DNA of 64,000 bases from an uncultured Butyricicoccus sp. (GCA_934532985.1 CAKTAV010000002.1:62001-126000); one strand, 5' to 3'; numbered from the stretch's first letter, positions 25,380-34,594 are shown. Made by a program: numbers and translations. Notes: generated by a model from the sequence alone, not told the origin.

Positions 25380-27785
25380 ATGAAGCTGCCAATGAGCTGG
25401 CTTGCTGAATTTGTAGATATGGAAGGCATCTCCAATCAGGAATATGATGCCAAAATGACAATGTCCGGTTCCAAGGTAGAAGAAGTTGTCTACCTGGGTC
25501 GTGAATTCAAAAATGTTGTAACCGGCAAGATCTTGTCCAGTGTCCCCCATCCGGATTCCGATCATCTGGTTATCTGCATGGTTGACGTCGGCAAGGAAGA
25601 TCCGATTCAGATCGTAACCGGTGCACCGAATGCCTATCCGGGTAGCATTATTCCGGTTGCGCTGCACAAGTCCACCCTGCCGGGCGGCATAAAAATCACC
25701 AAGGGCAAACTGCGCGGCGTGGCCTCCAATGGCATGATGTGCTCGTTCGAGGAACTGGGCTTGACCATTAACGATCTGCCGTATGGCGATCCGGAAGGTC
25801 TGCTGCTGATGCCGGAGGATACGCCGATTGGTGTTGATATCCGTACGATTGTCGGTCTGGATGAGTATGTTACGGAGTTTGAGATCACCTCAAACCGTCC
25901 GGACTGCATGAGCGTCATTGGTCTGGCACGCGAGACCGCAGCAACGTTTGACCGTGAGCTCAAGCTGCACACCCCGGTTGTCAAGGGCTGCGGCGGCGAT
26001 ATCAACGAGCATCTGACGATTAAGAACGAGGCGCCGGATCTGTGCCCGCGTTATACAGCTCGTCTGGTGAAAAATATCAAGATCGAACCGTCCCCGGCAT
26101 GGATGCGTGAGCGTCTGCACGCTGCCGGTGTTCGTCCGATCAATAATATCGTTGACATTACAAACTACGTTATGCTGGAGTATGGCCAGCCAATGCATGC
26201 CTTTGACTACGCTTGCCTGAAGGATCACCAGATTATTGTTCGTCGTCCGGTTGCTGGAGAAAGCATTGAAACGCTCGACGGCCAGATGCACGATCTGGAT
26301 TCCAGCATGGTTTGTATTGCGGACGGCACACGCCCGACCGCTGTTGCCGGTGTTATGGGAGGATTTGATTCCGAAATTACGGATAAAACCAATACCGTTG
26401 TCTTTGAGTCGGCAAACTTCCACGGTGCGACCGTCCGTGTTACCGCAAAAAAGCTGGGTATGCGCACCGAGGCATCCGGCCGCTTTGAGAAGGGTCTGGA
26501 TCCACGCATGACGATGGACGCGGTCAACCGCGCTTGTGAGCTGGTCGAGATGCTGGGCGCCGGTGAGGTTGTCAACGGTGTCATCGACGTAGATACTACC
26601 AGCGACGAAAAGAAGCGTCTGCCGTTCGAGCCGGACAAGATCAATGCCCTGCTCGGTCTCAAGCTGACCGCAGAGGACATGATCGGCTACCTTAACAAGC
26701 TCGGCTTTGAAGTCGTTGACGACAAGGAAGTCGTTGTTCCGTTCTACCGCACGGACATTGCGCGCATGTGCGATGTTGCGGAGGAAGTTGCCCGTCTGTA
26801 TGGCTATGACAATATCCCGACCACCTTGTTCGGCGGCGAAGCCGTTCTGGGCGCGCTAACGCCGGAGCAGCAGTTTGAAAAGAAGATCGGCTCGATTGCC
26901 CGCACCTGCGGCTTTGACGAAGCATTCAACTTCTCCTTTGGTAACCCGAAGATGTACGATGACATCAATCTGCCGGAGGACAGCGTAAAGCGCAAGTCGG
27001 TTCGCATCATGAATCCGCTGGGTGCAGAATTCAGTGTCATGCGCACAACTGCCCTGCCGTCTATGCTGGAGTCGCTGATGCACAACCTGAACTACCGCAA
27101 TGAGACCGCCAGCCTGTACGAGCTGTACAAGGTATATCTGCCGAAGCTGAAGGAGGACGGCACGGTCAACGCCGACCAGCTGCCAGATGAGCCGCATATG
27201 CTGACGCTGGGCACCTATGGACGTCTGGACTTCTTCCAGTTCAAGGGCGTCATTGAGAGCATTCTCAATGAGTGCCGTATTACGGACGTTTCGTTTGAAC
27301 CGGTATCCGACAATCCGTCCTACCATCCGGGTCGCTGCGCACGCATCCTCTCGGGCGACACGGAGATCGGTGTCTTTGGCACGATTCATCCGCTGGTTGC
27401 TAAGAAGTACGGTACGGACGCAGAGATTCTGGCAGCAGAGATCAATGTCGATCTCATGTTTGCCCATGTGGGTCCGGAAAACGTTTATCACCCACTGCCG
27501 AAATTCCCGGCATCCACTCGTGATATCGCTGTCCTCTGTGACGACAGCATTCCGGTTGCCAAGATGGAGAAGGCGATTGCTTCCGCCGTTGGCTCGATTC
27601 TGGAGTCGGTTTCCCTGTTTGATGTTTACAAAGGCAAGGGCATTCCGTCTGGCAAGAAGAGCGTAGCGTACTCTCTGAAGCTGCGCCGCAACGACCGTAC
27701 CCTGACAGATACCGAGTGCGACGACGCAATGCAGAAGGCAATTTCCACGCTGGAAGAGAAATTTGAAGCAAAACTGCGCAAATAA
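25380..27785 (+). CDS. pheT: Phenylalanine--tRNA ligase beta subunit
   Basis: An 801-residue subunit of full length. Domains in order: a tRNA-binding OB fold (about 40-150; VVTGKILSSVPHPDSDHLVICMVDVG), the B3/B4 editing region (NRPDCMSVIGLARETAA; HAFDYACLKDHQIIVRR), the B5 domain, a catalytic-like class II core, and a C-terminal ferredoxin-fold anticodon-binding domain (PLPKFPASTRDIAVLCDDSIP through KFEAKLRK). It partners PheS and edits Tyr-tRNA-Phe. AACTTGGAGG precedes ATG 25380. Confidence 0.97.
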   Translation: MKLPMSWLAEFVDMEGISNQEYDAKMTMSGSKVEEVVYLGREFKNVVTGKILSSVPHPDSDHLVICMVDVGKEDPIQIVTGAPNAYPGSIIPVALHKSTLPGGIKITKGKLRGVASNGMMCSFEELGLTINDLPYGDPEGLLLMPEDTPIGVDIRTIVGLDEYVTEFEITSNRPDCMSVIGLARETAATFDRELKLHTPVVKGCGGDINEHLTIKNEAPDLCPRYTARLVKNIKIEPSPAWMRERLHAAGVRPINNIVDITNYVMLEYGQPMHAFDYACLKDHQIIVRRPVAGESIETLDGQMHDLDSSMVCIADGTRPTAVAGVMGGFDSEITDKTNTVVFESANFHGATVRVTAKKLGMRTEASGRFEKGLDPRMTMDAVNRACELVEMLGAGEVVNGVIDVDTTSDEKKRLPFEPDKINALLGLKLTAEDMIGYLNKLGFEVVDDKEVVVPFYRTDIARMCDVAEEVARLYGYDNIPTTLFGGEAVLGALTPEQQFEKKIGSIARTCGFDEAFNFSFGNPKMYDDINLPEDSVKRKSVRIMNPLGAEFSVMRTTALPSMLESLMHNLNYRNETASLYELYKVYLPKLKEDGTVNADQLPDEPHMLTLGTYGRLDFFQFKGVIESILNECRITDVSFEPVSDNPSYHPGRCARILSGDTEIGVFGTIHPLVAKKYGTDAEILAAEINVDLMFAHVGPENVYHPLPKFPASTRDIAVLCDDSIPVAKMEKAIASAVGSILESVSLFDVYKGKGIPSGKKSVAYSLKLRRNDRTLTDTECDDAMQKAISTLEEKFEAKLRK

Positions 27786-27787
27786 CC

Positions 27788-27816
27788 TTTACAAATTAAC
27801 AGAATTAGGGTATGAT
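27788..27816 (+). promoter_or_regulatory. Promoter of ireB
   Basis: -35 TTTACA (27788-27793), 17-base spacer, -10 TATGAT (27811-27816), within the short gap after pheT. Confidence 0.65.
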
Positions 27817-27842
27817 GGTCTTGTACGGGAAGGAGGCCCAAT

Positions 27843-28088
27843 ATGCTTGACGGAACTAGAAGATTTTCATTAAAAGAAGAAGGCAATCAGGAAATGAAGG
27901 TTGTGCTTCAGACGGTTTATGACGCCCTCAAGGAGAAGGGCTATAATCCGATCAATCAGATCGTAGGTTATCTGCTGTCGGAAGATCCCACCTATATTAC
28001 CAATTACAACAATGCACGCAGCTTGATTCGCAAAATTGACCGCGATGAGCTGATGCAGGAGTTGATTACTAAATATCTGGATTTATAA
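27843..28088 (+). CDS. ireB: IreB family regulatory phosphoprotein (DUF965)
   Basis: An 81-residue protein that matches the IreB/YrzL family over its whole length: TRRFS near the N-terminus, [49 protein letters not shown], then a short tail. In Enterococcus faecalis IreB is phosphorylated by the PASTA kinase IreK on N-terminal threonines and dampens cephalosporin resistance. Thr5 here is the candidate site. In Clostridia ireB normally precedes ruvX/yqgF, but here a terminator follows. AAGGAGG precedes ATG 27843. Confidence 0.93.
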   Translation: MLDGTRRFSLKEEGNQEMKVVLQTVYDALKEKGYNPINQIVGYLLSEDPTYITNYNNARSLIRKIDRDELMQELITKYLDL

Positions 28089-28104
28089 TTTGTTGTAATG
28101 AATT

Positions 28105-28137
28105 GGCACGCTGTGAGTTTTCACAGCGTGCTTTTTT
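28105..28137 (+). terminator. Terminator after ireB
   Basis: GCACGCTGTGA pairs with TCACAGCGTGC, followed by a T-run. Confidence 0.9.
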
Positions 28138-28198
28138 ATGTCTTTCCCTTTTGCATTTGTTATTCTTTCCATCTTTTCAGTTTTATGTTCATTTGTAT

Positions 28199-28227
28199 TT
28201 GACAGCTTTCAACAATTGTGATATACT
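28199..28227 (+). promoter_or_regulatory. Upstream promoter P1 of the 28347 gene
   Basis: -35 TTGACA (28199-28204), 17-base spacer, -10 TATACT (28222-28227) with extended TGA; a near-consensus sigma-A promoter. Confidence 0.85.
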
Positions 28228-28264
28228 CGTAACTAGAATGTAATCAAATTGTAATCTTTGCGCG

Positions 28265-28293
28265 TTGACATAGTTTTTCCACCATGTTATACT
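28265..28293 (+). promoter_or_regulatory. Downstream promoter P2 of the 28347 gene
   Basis: -35 TTGACA (28265-28270), 17-base spacer, -10 TATACT (28288-28293) with extended TGT. It copies P1 in design 66 bases downstream, about 47 bases before the start codon. Confidence 0.88.
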
Positions 28294-28346
28294 AATTATT
28301 ATGTAATTATTGCAGGCAGTTTTCCTGCAGTGAAAGGAGTTTTATT

Positions 28347-28655
28347 ATGTCAACGACCTCTTCCAAGAAGAACGATGAGATTCTCGAATACAAGGGCCAT
28401 CCGCTGATGCGGCAGAACAATATTATTTACTACGGAAGCATGAGTGACCGTTATATCATTATGCTTCAGATTCTAGATACCGAAAAGGTAAAGGATTTGG
28501 ATGTAGCAACGCGTGTTTCTGTTCAGCTTCAGCAGACCTCTCCGAGTGTTCGCCCACAGGATCGCATCGTCAAGAAGGCAGAAAAGAAAGGCCTGTACGA
28601 TGCACTAGATATCGGATATATCTGGCTGAATCGCGCCCTCTCTGCTGCCAAGTAA
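28347..28655 (+). CDS. Small conserved-looking protein of unknown function
   Basis: A 102-residue soluble protein with no signal peptide or membrane helix. Visible segments: YKGHPLMRQNNIIYYGSMSDRYIIMLQILDTEKVKDLDVATRVSVQLQQTSP and a C-terminal KAEKKGLYDALDIGYIWLNRAL. I do not recognise a characterised family. Two near-consensus promoters and an AAAGGAG site imply strong expression. It precedes the SH3/NlpC gene by 28 bases, so the two are probably co-transcribed. Confidence 0.75.
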   Translation: MSTTSSKKNDEILEYKGHPLMRQNNIIYYGSMSDRYIIMLQILDTEKVKDLDVATRVSVQLQQTSPSVRPQDRIVKKAEKKGLYDALDIGYIWLNRALSAAK

Positions 28656-28683
28656 ATCGGCATTTTCAGGAGGCTTTTTCCCA

Positions 28684-29763
28684 ATGGCATCATTCGGCAG
28701 ATGGACAAAACTACTTGCTGCTTCTATGCTGACAACGGCAGTAATCGGTATGAACGCAAATGCAGCGGATACACTTCGCACGACGCGAAGCATCAATGTC
28801 CGCAAGGGTCCGAGCACAGCATATTCTGTAGTAACGACTTTAAATAAAGGCGATACTGTGACGCGGATCGGATCGTCGGATCACTGGATTGAGATTGAAA
28901 CCGGTTCGTATCAGGGCTATGTCAGCGAGAACGCATTGGTTAAAACAGCGAGTTCGTATACCCGATATTGCACCGCAAGTTCGCTTCGCGTGCGCAGTAA
29001 GCCGAGTACTTCTGCTAAAGTCATTGGTTCCCTCTCCCGCGGCCAAAGCTGTCAGGTCGTCAGTGCATCAAATGGCTGGTCCCGTATTAAATACGGTGGG
29101 AGCTATGGCTATGTATCCAGCGATTATCTATCCAAGAACAAGCCGTCCAGCAGTTCGTCATCCAGTAGCGGAAAGACCCGTTACTGCACGGCAAGCGCCT
29201 TGAATGTGCGCAGCAAGCCGAGCACCAGCGCCAAGAAGATCGGCTCCCTGTCCCGCGGACAGAGCTGCACCGTAACCAGCACGTCAAACGGCTGGTCTCG
29301 CATTAAATATAAGGGTAGCAACGGCTATGTATCCAGCGAGTATCTTTCCAAGAATAAGCCGTCCAGTGGTGGTAATGGCAATAGCAGCAACAGCAACCGT
29401 GGTGAACGGATTGCTTCCAAGGCAAAGGGGCTCTTGGGTTGCCAGTATGAGTATGGTGCCACCGGCCCGAGAAAGTTTGACTGTTCCGGATTCACGCAGT
29501 ATGTCTATCGCCAGTGCGGCGTTTCGATTCCGCGTACCTCGTCGAGCCAGTTCAACAGCCGGAACAGTGTAAGTAAATCGAATCTTCGCGTCGGAGATTT
29601 GGTGTTCTATGATACTAACAATTCTGGTGGTGTCTCTCATGTCGGCATTTATCTGGGAAGTGGACGGATGATTCATGCCGCAAACTCCAAGGATGATGTT
29701 TGCATCGACAGCATTAACAGTACCTACTACAGCAAGCGCTATAAGGGCGCAGGACGCTACTAA
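28684..29763 (+). CDS. Secreted SH3b-NlpC/P60 cell wall hydrolase
   Basis: A 359-residue exported protein. A signal peptide ends near ANAADT (about residue 28). Three SH3b domains follow (about 30-90, 98-152, 163-222), the second and third nearly identical and joined by Ser/Lys-rich linkers. The C-terminal NlpC/P60 domain has catalytic C267 in FDCSGF, His in GGVSHVGIYLG and a second His in MIHAAN. Such enzymes cleave gamma-D-Glu-diamino-acid or stem-peptide bonds in peptidoglycan. CAGGAGG precedes ATG 28684. The SH3 repeats suggest duplication and wall-peptide binding. Confidence 0.93.
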   Translation: MASFGRWTKLLAASMLTTAVIGMNANAADTLRTTRSINVRKGPSTAYSVVTTLNKGDTVTRIGSSDHWIEIETGSYQGYVSENALVKTASSYTRYCTASSLRVRSKPSTSAKVIGSLSRGQSCQVVSASNGWSRIKYGGSYGYVSSDYLSKNKPSSSSSSSSGKTRYCTASALNVRSKPSTSAKKIGSLSRGQSCTVTSTSNGWSRIKYKGSNGYVSSEYLSKNKPSSGGNGNSSNSNRGERIASKAKGLLGCQYEYGATGPRKFDCSGFTQYVYRQCGVSIPRTSSSQFNSRNSVSKSNLRVGDLVFYDTNNSGGVSHVGIYLGSGRMIHAANSKDDVCIDSINSTYYSKRYKGAGRY

Positions 29764-29768
29764 GTTGA

Positions 29769-29812
29769 GAATAAAGCCCCTCGACTCAACCGAGTCGAGG
29801 GGCTTTATTCTG
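29769..29812. terminator. Strong bidirectional terminator
   Basis: A near-perfect 19-bp stem (GAATAAAGCCCCTCGACTC and its complement) with a 4-base loop, between the convergent hydrolase and aldo/keto reductase genes. Confidence 0.9.
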
Positions 29813-29824
29813 CGTTCTATGGAA

Positions 29825-30676
29825 TTAGTAGATCAGATTGTCCGGATCCAAGCCAGAGCTGCCGCAGTCGGTCAGCTGATTGATGTACTGAATATCGGCG
29901 TCTTCCAGCGTGAAGTCAAAGATCTGGCTGTTCTCCAAAATGCGAGCTGGAGTGACGGATTTTGGCAGCGGGACAACACCGCGCTGTACGCTCCAGCGCA
30001 GGCAGATCTGCGCGATGCTCTTTCCATACTTCTCTGCCAGCTGCTGCATCTCCGGCACGGAGAAAATGCGTCCGGTGGACAGCGGACTCCAACCCTCGAC
30101 CAACATGTTATGCTCGCGGCAGAACGCAAGGATTTCATCCTGCGGCATACCCGGATGAATCTCCACCTGATCGACCATCGGCATGATCTCCGCGTGCTCC
30201 ATGATGTTTTTCAGATGGCGCGGGCGGAAGTTGCTGACGCCGATTGCCTTGATCGAACCGGCCTGATACAGCTCCTCAAAGGCGCGCCATGTTTCCAGAT
30301 TCTTTTCTTCCCAGTTATCAAAATACTTCCGGTCGTGCGGCCAGTGAATCAGATACAGATCGAGGTATTCGGTCTGCAAATCATCCATCGTGCGCGCAAA
30401 CGCGTCCAAGGTGGACTGATAGCCTTGATACGGGTTCCACAGCTTCGAGGTCAGGAAGATGTCCTCACGCCGCAGTCCGGACTGCGCAATCGCCTTGCCT
30501 ACTCCGCGCTCGTTGCCGTATGCCGCGGCGGTGTCAATGTGGCGATAGCCGACCCGCAGTGCCTCAGTGACCGAGCGCTGTGCGTCCTCCTCCGGGGTTT
30601 TCCATGTGCCAAAGCCAAGGCACGGAATGGACGTTCCGTTGCTCAGCGGAAGGCTTGTCTGTAAATTCATATGCAT
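29825..30676 (-). CDS. Aldo/keto reductase
   Basis: A 283-residue NADPH-dependent oxidoreductase of the AKR5-like branch (2,5-diketo-gluconate reductase type). The catalytic tetrad is visible: D48 and Y53 (HIDTAAAYGNE), K78 (LTSKLWN) and H111 (LIHWPHD). The cofactor segments IGVSNFRPRHL and PLPKSVTPARI are present. Substrate unknown. ATG 30676 follows AAGGGA at some distance; ATG 30670 is also possible. It lies 31 bases downstream of the RNase M5-like gene and may be co-transcribed. Confidence 0.92.
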   Translation of the reverse strand: MHMNLQTSLPLSNGTSIPCLGFGTWKTPEEDAQRSVTEALRVGYRHIDTAAAYGNERGVGKAIAQSGLRREDIFLTSKLWNPYQGYQSTLDAFARTMDDLQTEYLDLYLIHWPHDRKYFDNWEEKNLETWRAFEELYQAGSIKAIGVSNFRPRHLKNIMEHAEIMPMVDQVEIHPGMPQDEILAFCREHNMLVEGWSPLSTGRIFSVPEMQQLAEKYGKSIAQICLRWSVQRGVVPLPKSVTPARILENSQIFDFTLEDADIQYINQLTDCGSSGLDPDNLIY

Positions 30677-30707
30677 ACTGCTTTCTCGTTCCCTTCTCGA
30701 TTGATTT

Positions 30708-31313
30708 TTATGAATTCGGAGCGGTATAATCCAGCTCACTGACCAGTGTTTCGATTTCTTCGTAGCTCGCTACCGCGTTGATATATTCCAGCAATGCATT
30801 TGCCGTCATATGGCGCGGCAGTTGCAGCCGCTGCAACAGTTGCTGCCGCTTGACAGCGCTCCCCGCTCTGCCGGAAAGACCCCATGCGAAAAAGTCTGCC
30901 TTCGTGATCTGCCGCGCCGCTGGAAGGGCGCGGTCGAGGACAGTGACACCGGCACGGCGTAGCACATCCAAAAGAATTTCGTCGGAAATTCCCTCGACAC
31001 CGAGTGTCCCTTCCTTGGATCCGTGCATCTTGCGCCGCTCTTTCCCGACAATCTGCGGGATATAGGCGTGCTTCGCCTGCTCTTTGGGCAGTGCACCCTT
31101 GAGATAATTCCGGATGACAAAGCCCGCACCGTCGCTGTCGGTTAAAATCAGCACACCGCGCTGTGCCGCAATCCGGCGGATAAGCTGTAGCTTTTCCTTG
31201 TTATTGAAAATGGAAAAACCGCTGGTCTCAATCACCATGGTATCGACAATCTGTTTGATTTTATTGACGTCATATCGTCCTTCCACAATAATGGCTTCGC
31301 GTATCCGAATCAT
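30708..31313 (-). CDS. rnmV: Toprim-domain protein, ribonuclease M5-like
   Basis: A 201-residue protein with an N-terminal Toprim domain: AIIVEGRYDVNKI supplies the catalytic Glu, and LILTDSDGAGFVIRNYL the DxD pair. The C-terminal DUF4093-type part (GISDEILLDVLRRAGV) is the companion domain of RNase M5, which trims 5S rRNA precursors. RNase M5 is often next to ksgA; here it overlaps holA by 4 bases instead. I regard the family as sure and the exact 5S role as likely. Confidence 0.85.
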   Translation of the reverse strand: MIRIREAIIVEGRYDVNKIKQIVDTMVIETSGFSIFNNKEKLQLIRRIAAQRGVLILTDSDGAGFVIRNYLKGALPKEQAKHAYIPQIVGKERRKMHGSKEGTLGVEGISDEILLDVLRRAGVTVLDRALPAARQITKADFFAWGLSGRAGSAVKRQQLLQRLQLPRHMTANALLEYINAVASYEEIETLVSELDYTAPNS

Positions 31314-32362
31314 GTTGTCTTCCTCTGTTCTGCCGCCAGCTGGAGCAAGTACAGCTCCAGTACTTTTTGCCGCTCGGTTCCGGTCGTCTTCATTACGATG
31401 TCCGCTTCACTGCTCAGCAGCAGCGCACGGCGTAGCCAAGACAGCGGAAACCGCCGTGCACCGTCCCGCATCTTGCGGGCGTAATACGCCGACTTGGTAT
31501 CCAGCACGTCCATCAGCTCCTGCTCTGTACCATGCTCTGCCGCGACCAATTTGGCGGCGTATAGGCGCTGGATGTGACGGGATACGGATGTGAGTAGGAC
31601 AATCGGCTCATTTTTCTGTGCAATGAGATCGCCGACGATGGAAAGCGCCTGATCGAATCGCGCATCGGCGATGGTATCCGTCAGATCGAATACAACGGCA
31701 TCCAGCACCTTGGAGCAAACCGCGTCCACATCCTTTCGCGTAACCTCATCCGTTGCGCTGTGGGAACAGGCTTTGGTAATCTCCGTGACCAAATTAGTCA
31801 TCGACGTGCCGCACAAAAAGAGCAGGTAGTCACAGGTTGCGTCAGAAATCTGTTTTTTTTGTGCCGCAGCGTGTCGGCGTACCCACGGAATCAAATCATG
31901 CCGCTCCAGCTGTGTGAACTCGGCAATGCATCCCACCTTTTGGATGAGGGTATACAGCTTGGTCCGCTTGTCCGGCTTGAGTTCAATCGTATCATAATAG
32001 AAAATCACGCAGATATACTCCGGCAAATCCGAGAGTATTTCCGGCAGATATTCCTTCCACGCTGCGGGTGCATGAAAAACATCAAAATCTTTGACCACCA
32101 CAACACGCCGCTCCGCCATAGCCGGATAGCTGTCAATGGCGTTGCTGAGTTGCTCGACAGTCACAGAGGACCCTTCAAACTCCTCCAAATTGAAATCTCG
32201 AAACGTATCATCTACCAGTGCATTGACCAGCTGGTGCAGATAATGCTCCTTGAGATAGGCCTCTTCCCCGCCGATGAGATAGAGCTGTCCCAGTTCCTTG
32301 TTCTTGAGATCGCGCTTGAGCAAATCGGCGCCGGTAGGGCCTTTTTTTCGTGGTTTTGGCAT
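31310..32362 (-). CDS. holA: DNA polymerase III subunit delta
   Basis: A 350-residue clamp-loader subunit. The AAA-like N-terminal domain begins QLYLIGGEEAYLKEHYLHQLVNALVDD and contains the SYPAMAERRVVVVKDF segment typical of delta; it lacks a functional P-loop as delta does. The C-terminal collar (QALSIVGDLIAQKNEPIVLLTSVSRHIQRLYAAK) completes the fold. Delta opens the beta clamp during loading. It lies between comEC and the RNase M5-like gene, as in many Firmicutes where comEC-holA are adjacent. Confidence 0.93.
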   Translation of the reverse strand: MPKPRKKGPTGADLLKRDLKNKELGQLYLIGGEEAYLKEHYLHQLVNALVDDTFRDFNLEEFEGSSVTVEQLSNAIDSYPAMAERRVVVVKDFDVFHAPAAWKEYLPEILSDLPEYICVIFYYDTIELKPDKRTKLYTLIQKVGCIAEFTQLERHDLIPWVRRHAAAQKKQISDATCDYLLFLCGTSMTNLVTEITKACSHSATDEVTRKDVDAVCSKVLDAVVFDLTDTIADARFDQALSIVGDLIAQKNEPIVLLTSVSRHIQRLYAAKLVAAEHGTEQELMDVLDTKSAYYARKMRDGARRFPLSWLRRALLLSSEADIVMKTTGTERQKVLELYLLQLAAEQRKTT

Positions 32363-32386
32363 AAGAATCCTCCTTTCGTGTTTGGT

Positions 32387-34594
32387 TTATGGGAATTCGG
32401 AAAGGCAAAACGCAGTATCGCCTTGTTCATAAAGGAACTGGACAGGAATGCCCTCTAAGCTATCCCAGTCGTGTGCCCAGCCGGATTCCACAACAATCTG
32501 CTGCGGGTGTATCTGTGTTAGAATCGCAGACAGCCGGTCAGCGTCCGCAGTTAAACTGTCCGCCGCAATTAGTATATCACAGGACAGCGGATTTTGCTCC
32601 AACAAGCGAAGAAGCCGAAGCTGAGTCAGGCTGTGAACGACGAATAGCGATTGCTGTTCCGCGGCGATATGTACCGCCAGCTTCCCCTCGATGGGAATGA
32701 CAGAGATTCCAAGCGAATTTTCTCCGATTTTCTGCGGTTGGTCACTATCCAATAGGGTAAACTGCAGCGTCTCCAATTCCGTCAGTGTGTTCTCTTCTTC
32801 TTCCGCGAGATAGGTCTGCGCGATGGGAACCGTCGTGCTGAGCTGCTCAACATCACGGGTATGCGATGCGTTAGTCGCCGTGAGAATCAGTGCGTCGATC
32901 TGCTTCAAGCCGTACCAATCCATATACTCTGCTACATCGTCCGCCGCATTGTGATAGCCGGAAGAGCCGCAGTCAATGATCACAAGCGCATCACCACGTG
33001 CAACGGCAATACACTGACCATATCCCTCCGAAAAACAAGTAACAATCGTTTTGTCCTGCGCGAAATGAGAATTCAACCGACTATAGCCAAACAATGCGAC
33101 GGCAAAGATCGGAATTGCCGAAAGAATCACCTTGCGCCGCTTGCTGAGCATGCAGGCGAGAAACGCGGCGGAAAGAACGAACAGTAGAATGCTGTCGCCA
33201 ATGTAATCCACCGCAAGCACACCGCCGCGGATGCCAGCGGTGAAATCCGTCACCGCCCAGATATAGCGCACGAGCAAAGAAATCAGAAACGCCAATAGAT
33301 GCCCAATTGGCGGACAGACCGATGCTGCCAGACAAAATAGCATACCAAGCGGGAAAACCAGCGTGACTGCCCACAGCGTCAGCAAATTGCTGAGCGGAGA
33401 AAGCACCGACAAATACGAAAAGTGATAGAGCAAAATCGGCATGGTAAACAGCAATGCACCAAACGAGCACGCAATACCGGAAATCACCCAATTCAGTACC
33501 TGACGCAGCGCGTGCGGAATACGCTTGCTCTGTATAGTCAGTGCTTTTTGAATAGGAAGTGCGAGCCACAGAATGCCGGCCGTCGCGGCAAACGACAGCT
33601 GAAGTCCGACGGAAAGCAGGGAGACCGGCTGTAGGATCAGGCATAGCAGCAGGGCTGCCGCCAAAGATGTCCAGCTGTCCGTATCCCTGCTGATCAAAAA
33701 CGCGACCAGCACGAGGGCGTACATCAGCGACGCCCGCAGAACCGACGGAGACGCGCCGACCATGATAATATACGCCAGCAGCAGCGGCAGTCCGACCATG
33801 CTGCCCACTCTTCTTCCGAAGAGCAGCAGTAAAAATCCAATGAAAAAACCGACGTGCAGACCGGAAACCGCAACCACGTGCGATAATCCCGCCTTGCGCA
33901 GGCGATTCGTGTCTATTGTTGTAATACCGTCCTTTTCACCGAACAAAAGCGCCGATAAAAAGGCCGCCTGTCTCTGCGGAAACCAGTCAGATAGCTTGCT
34001 TTGCCAGCTGTGACCCAGTGCTTTCGGCCAATACCACAGCGGCATGGAATCCGGCGAGGAGACAGAAAGCGCCGTCATCGGCGTCTGTTTCGCCAGCAGC
34101 GGACAGCCAATCGAGCGATAGTAGGTTAGACGATCAAAGCCGTCTGCATATTCCGGTTGATAGAATTTGACGTGCACCGAAAGAGTGTCGCCCGGCTGTA
34201 ATGCCCGCTCTGTGTTTGGCAGCGTGAGCAATGTGTGCACCGCCATGGGAAGATAGAGCTGATCTCCGGCAATGCGGACCTCGACGCGCTGGGCATCCTC
34301 GTACTGCTCCGGATAATCTACAACCGTCGCGGTGATGCGGTGATGAAAGCCGTTCCAGTTCATAAACGGCTGTTCCACAAAGCGCTCGTGCGCCGAGGAA
34401 TACAGCAAACCGCACAGCAGTCCCGCCAAACAGACAGCGGGAATCGCCAGACGAGCCGATACGGCGCGCCCCAGCACCGCAAGCAACAATCCGACGGCGA
34501 ATAAAACCGGATGCCACACCACACCCCAATAGAGTTCCAAACCGACACCGACGGCAAATACCAATGAAAAGCAGACCAGCGGACGCTGTCTCAT
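32387..34594 (-). CDS. comEC: ComEC/Rec2 competence channel with degenerate C-terminal domain
   Basis: A 735-residue polytopic membrane protein for DNA uptake. The N-terminal DUF4131 region is followed by the ComEC core (LLFGEKDGITTIDTNRLRKAGLSHVVAVSGLHVGFFIGFLLLL; SVLRASLMYALVLVAFLISRDTDSW). The C-terminal metallo-beta-lactamase-like domain (from about residue 515) is eroded: the usual DVGQGD is SEGYGQC and the HxHxDH metal motif reads TATNASHTRD. Nuclease activity on the incoming strand is therefore doubtful. ATG 34594 has AAAGGGGGC upstream. No comEA is adjacent. Confidence 0.9.
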   Translation of the reverse strand: MRQRPLVCFSLVFAVGVGLELYWGVVWHPVLFAVGLLLAVLGRAVSARLAIPAVCLAGLLCGLLYSSAHERFVEQPFMNWNGFHHRITATVVDYPEQYEDAQRVEVRIAGDQLYLPMAVHTLLTLPNTERALQPGDTLSVHVKFYQPEYADGFDRLTYYRSIGCPLLAKQTPMTALSVSSPDSMPLWYWPKALGHSWQSKLSDWFPQRQAAFLSALLFGEKDGITTIDTNRLRKAGLSHVVAVSGLHVGFFIGFLLLLFGRRVGSMVGLPLLLAYIIMVGASPSVLRASLMYALVLVAFLISRDTDSWTSLAAALLLCLILQPVSLLSVGLQLSFAATAGILWLALPIQKALTIQSKRIPHALRQVLNWVISGIACSFGALLFTMPILLYHFSYLSVLSPLSNLLTLWAVTLVFPLGMLFCLAASVCPPIGHLLAFLISLLVRYIWAVTDFTAGIRGGVLAVDYIGDSILLFVLSAAFLACMLSKRRKVILSAIPIFAVALFGYSRLNSHFAQDKTIVTCFSEGYGQCIAVARGDALVIIDCGSSGYHNAADDVAEYMDWYGLKQIDALILTATNASHTRDVEQLSTTVPIAQTYLAEEEENTLTELETLQFTLLDSDQPQKIGENSLGISVIPIEGKLAVHIAAEQQSLFVVHSLTQLRLLRLLEQNPLSCDILIAADSLTADADRLSAILTQIHPQQIVVESGWAHDWDSLEGIPVQFLYEQGDTAFCLSEFP

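Noticed and set aside
28975..29360. Tandem DNA repeat array
   Set aside because: The repeated sequence encodes duplicated SH3b domains of one protein rather than an independent repeat element.
29675..30664. Long open frame antisense to the aldo/keto reductase gene
   Set aside because: The opposite strand has a complete catalytic tetrad; this frame has none and runs through a terminator.
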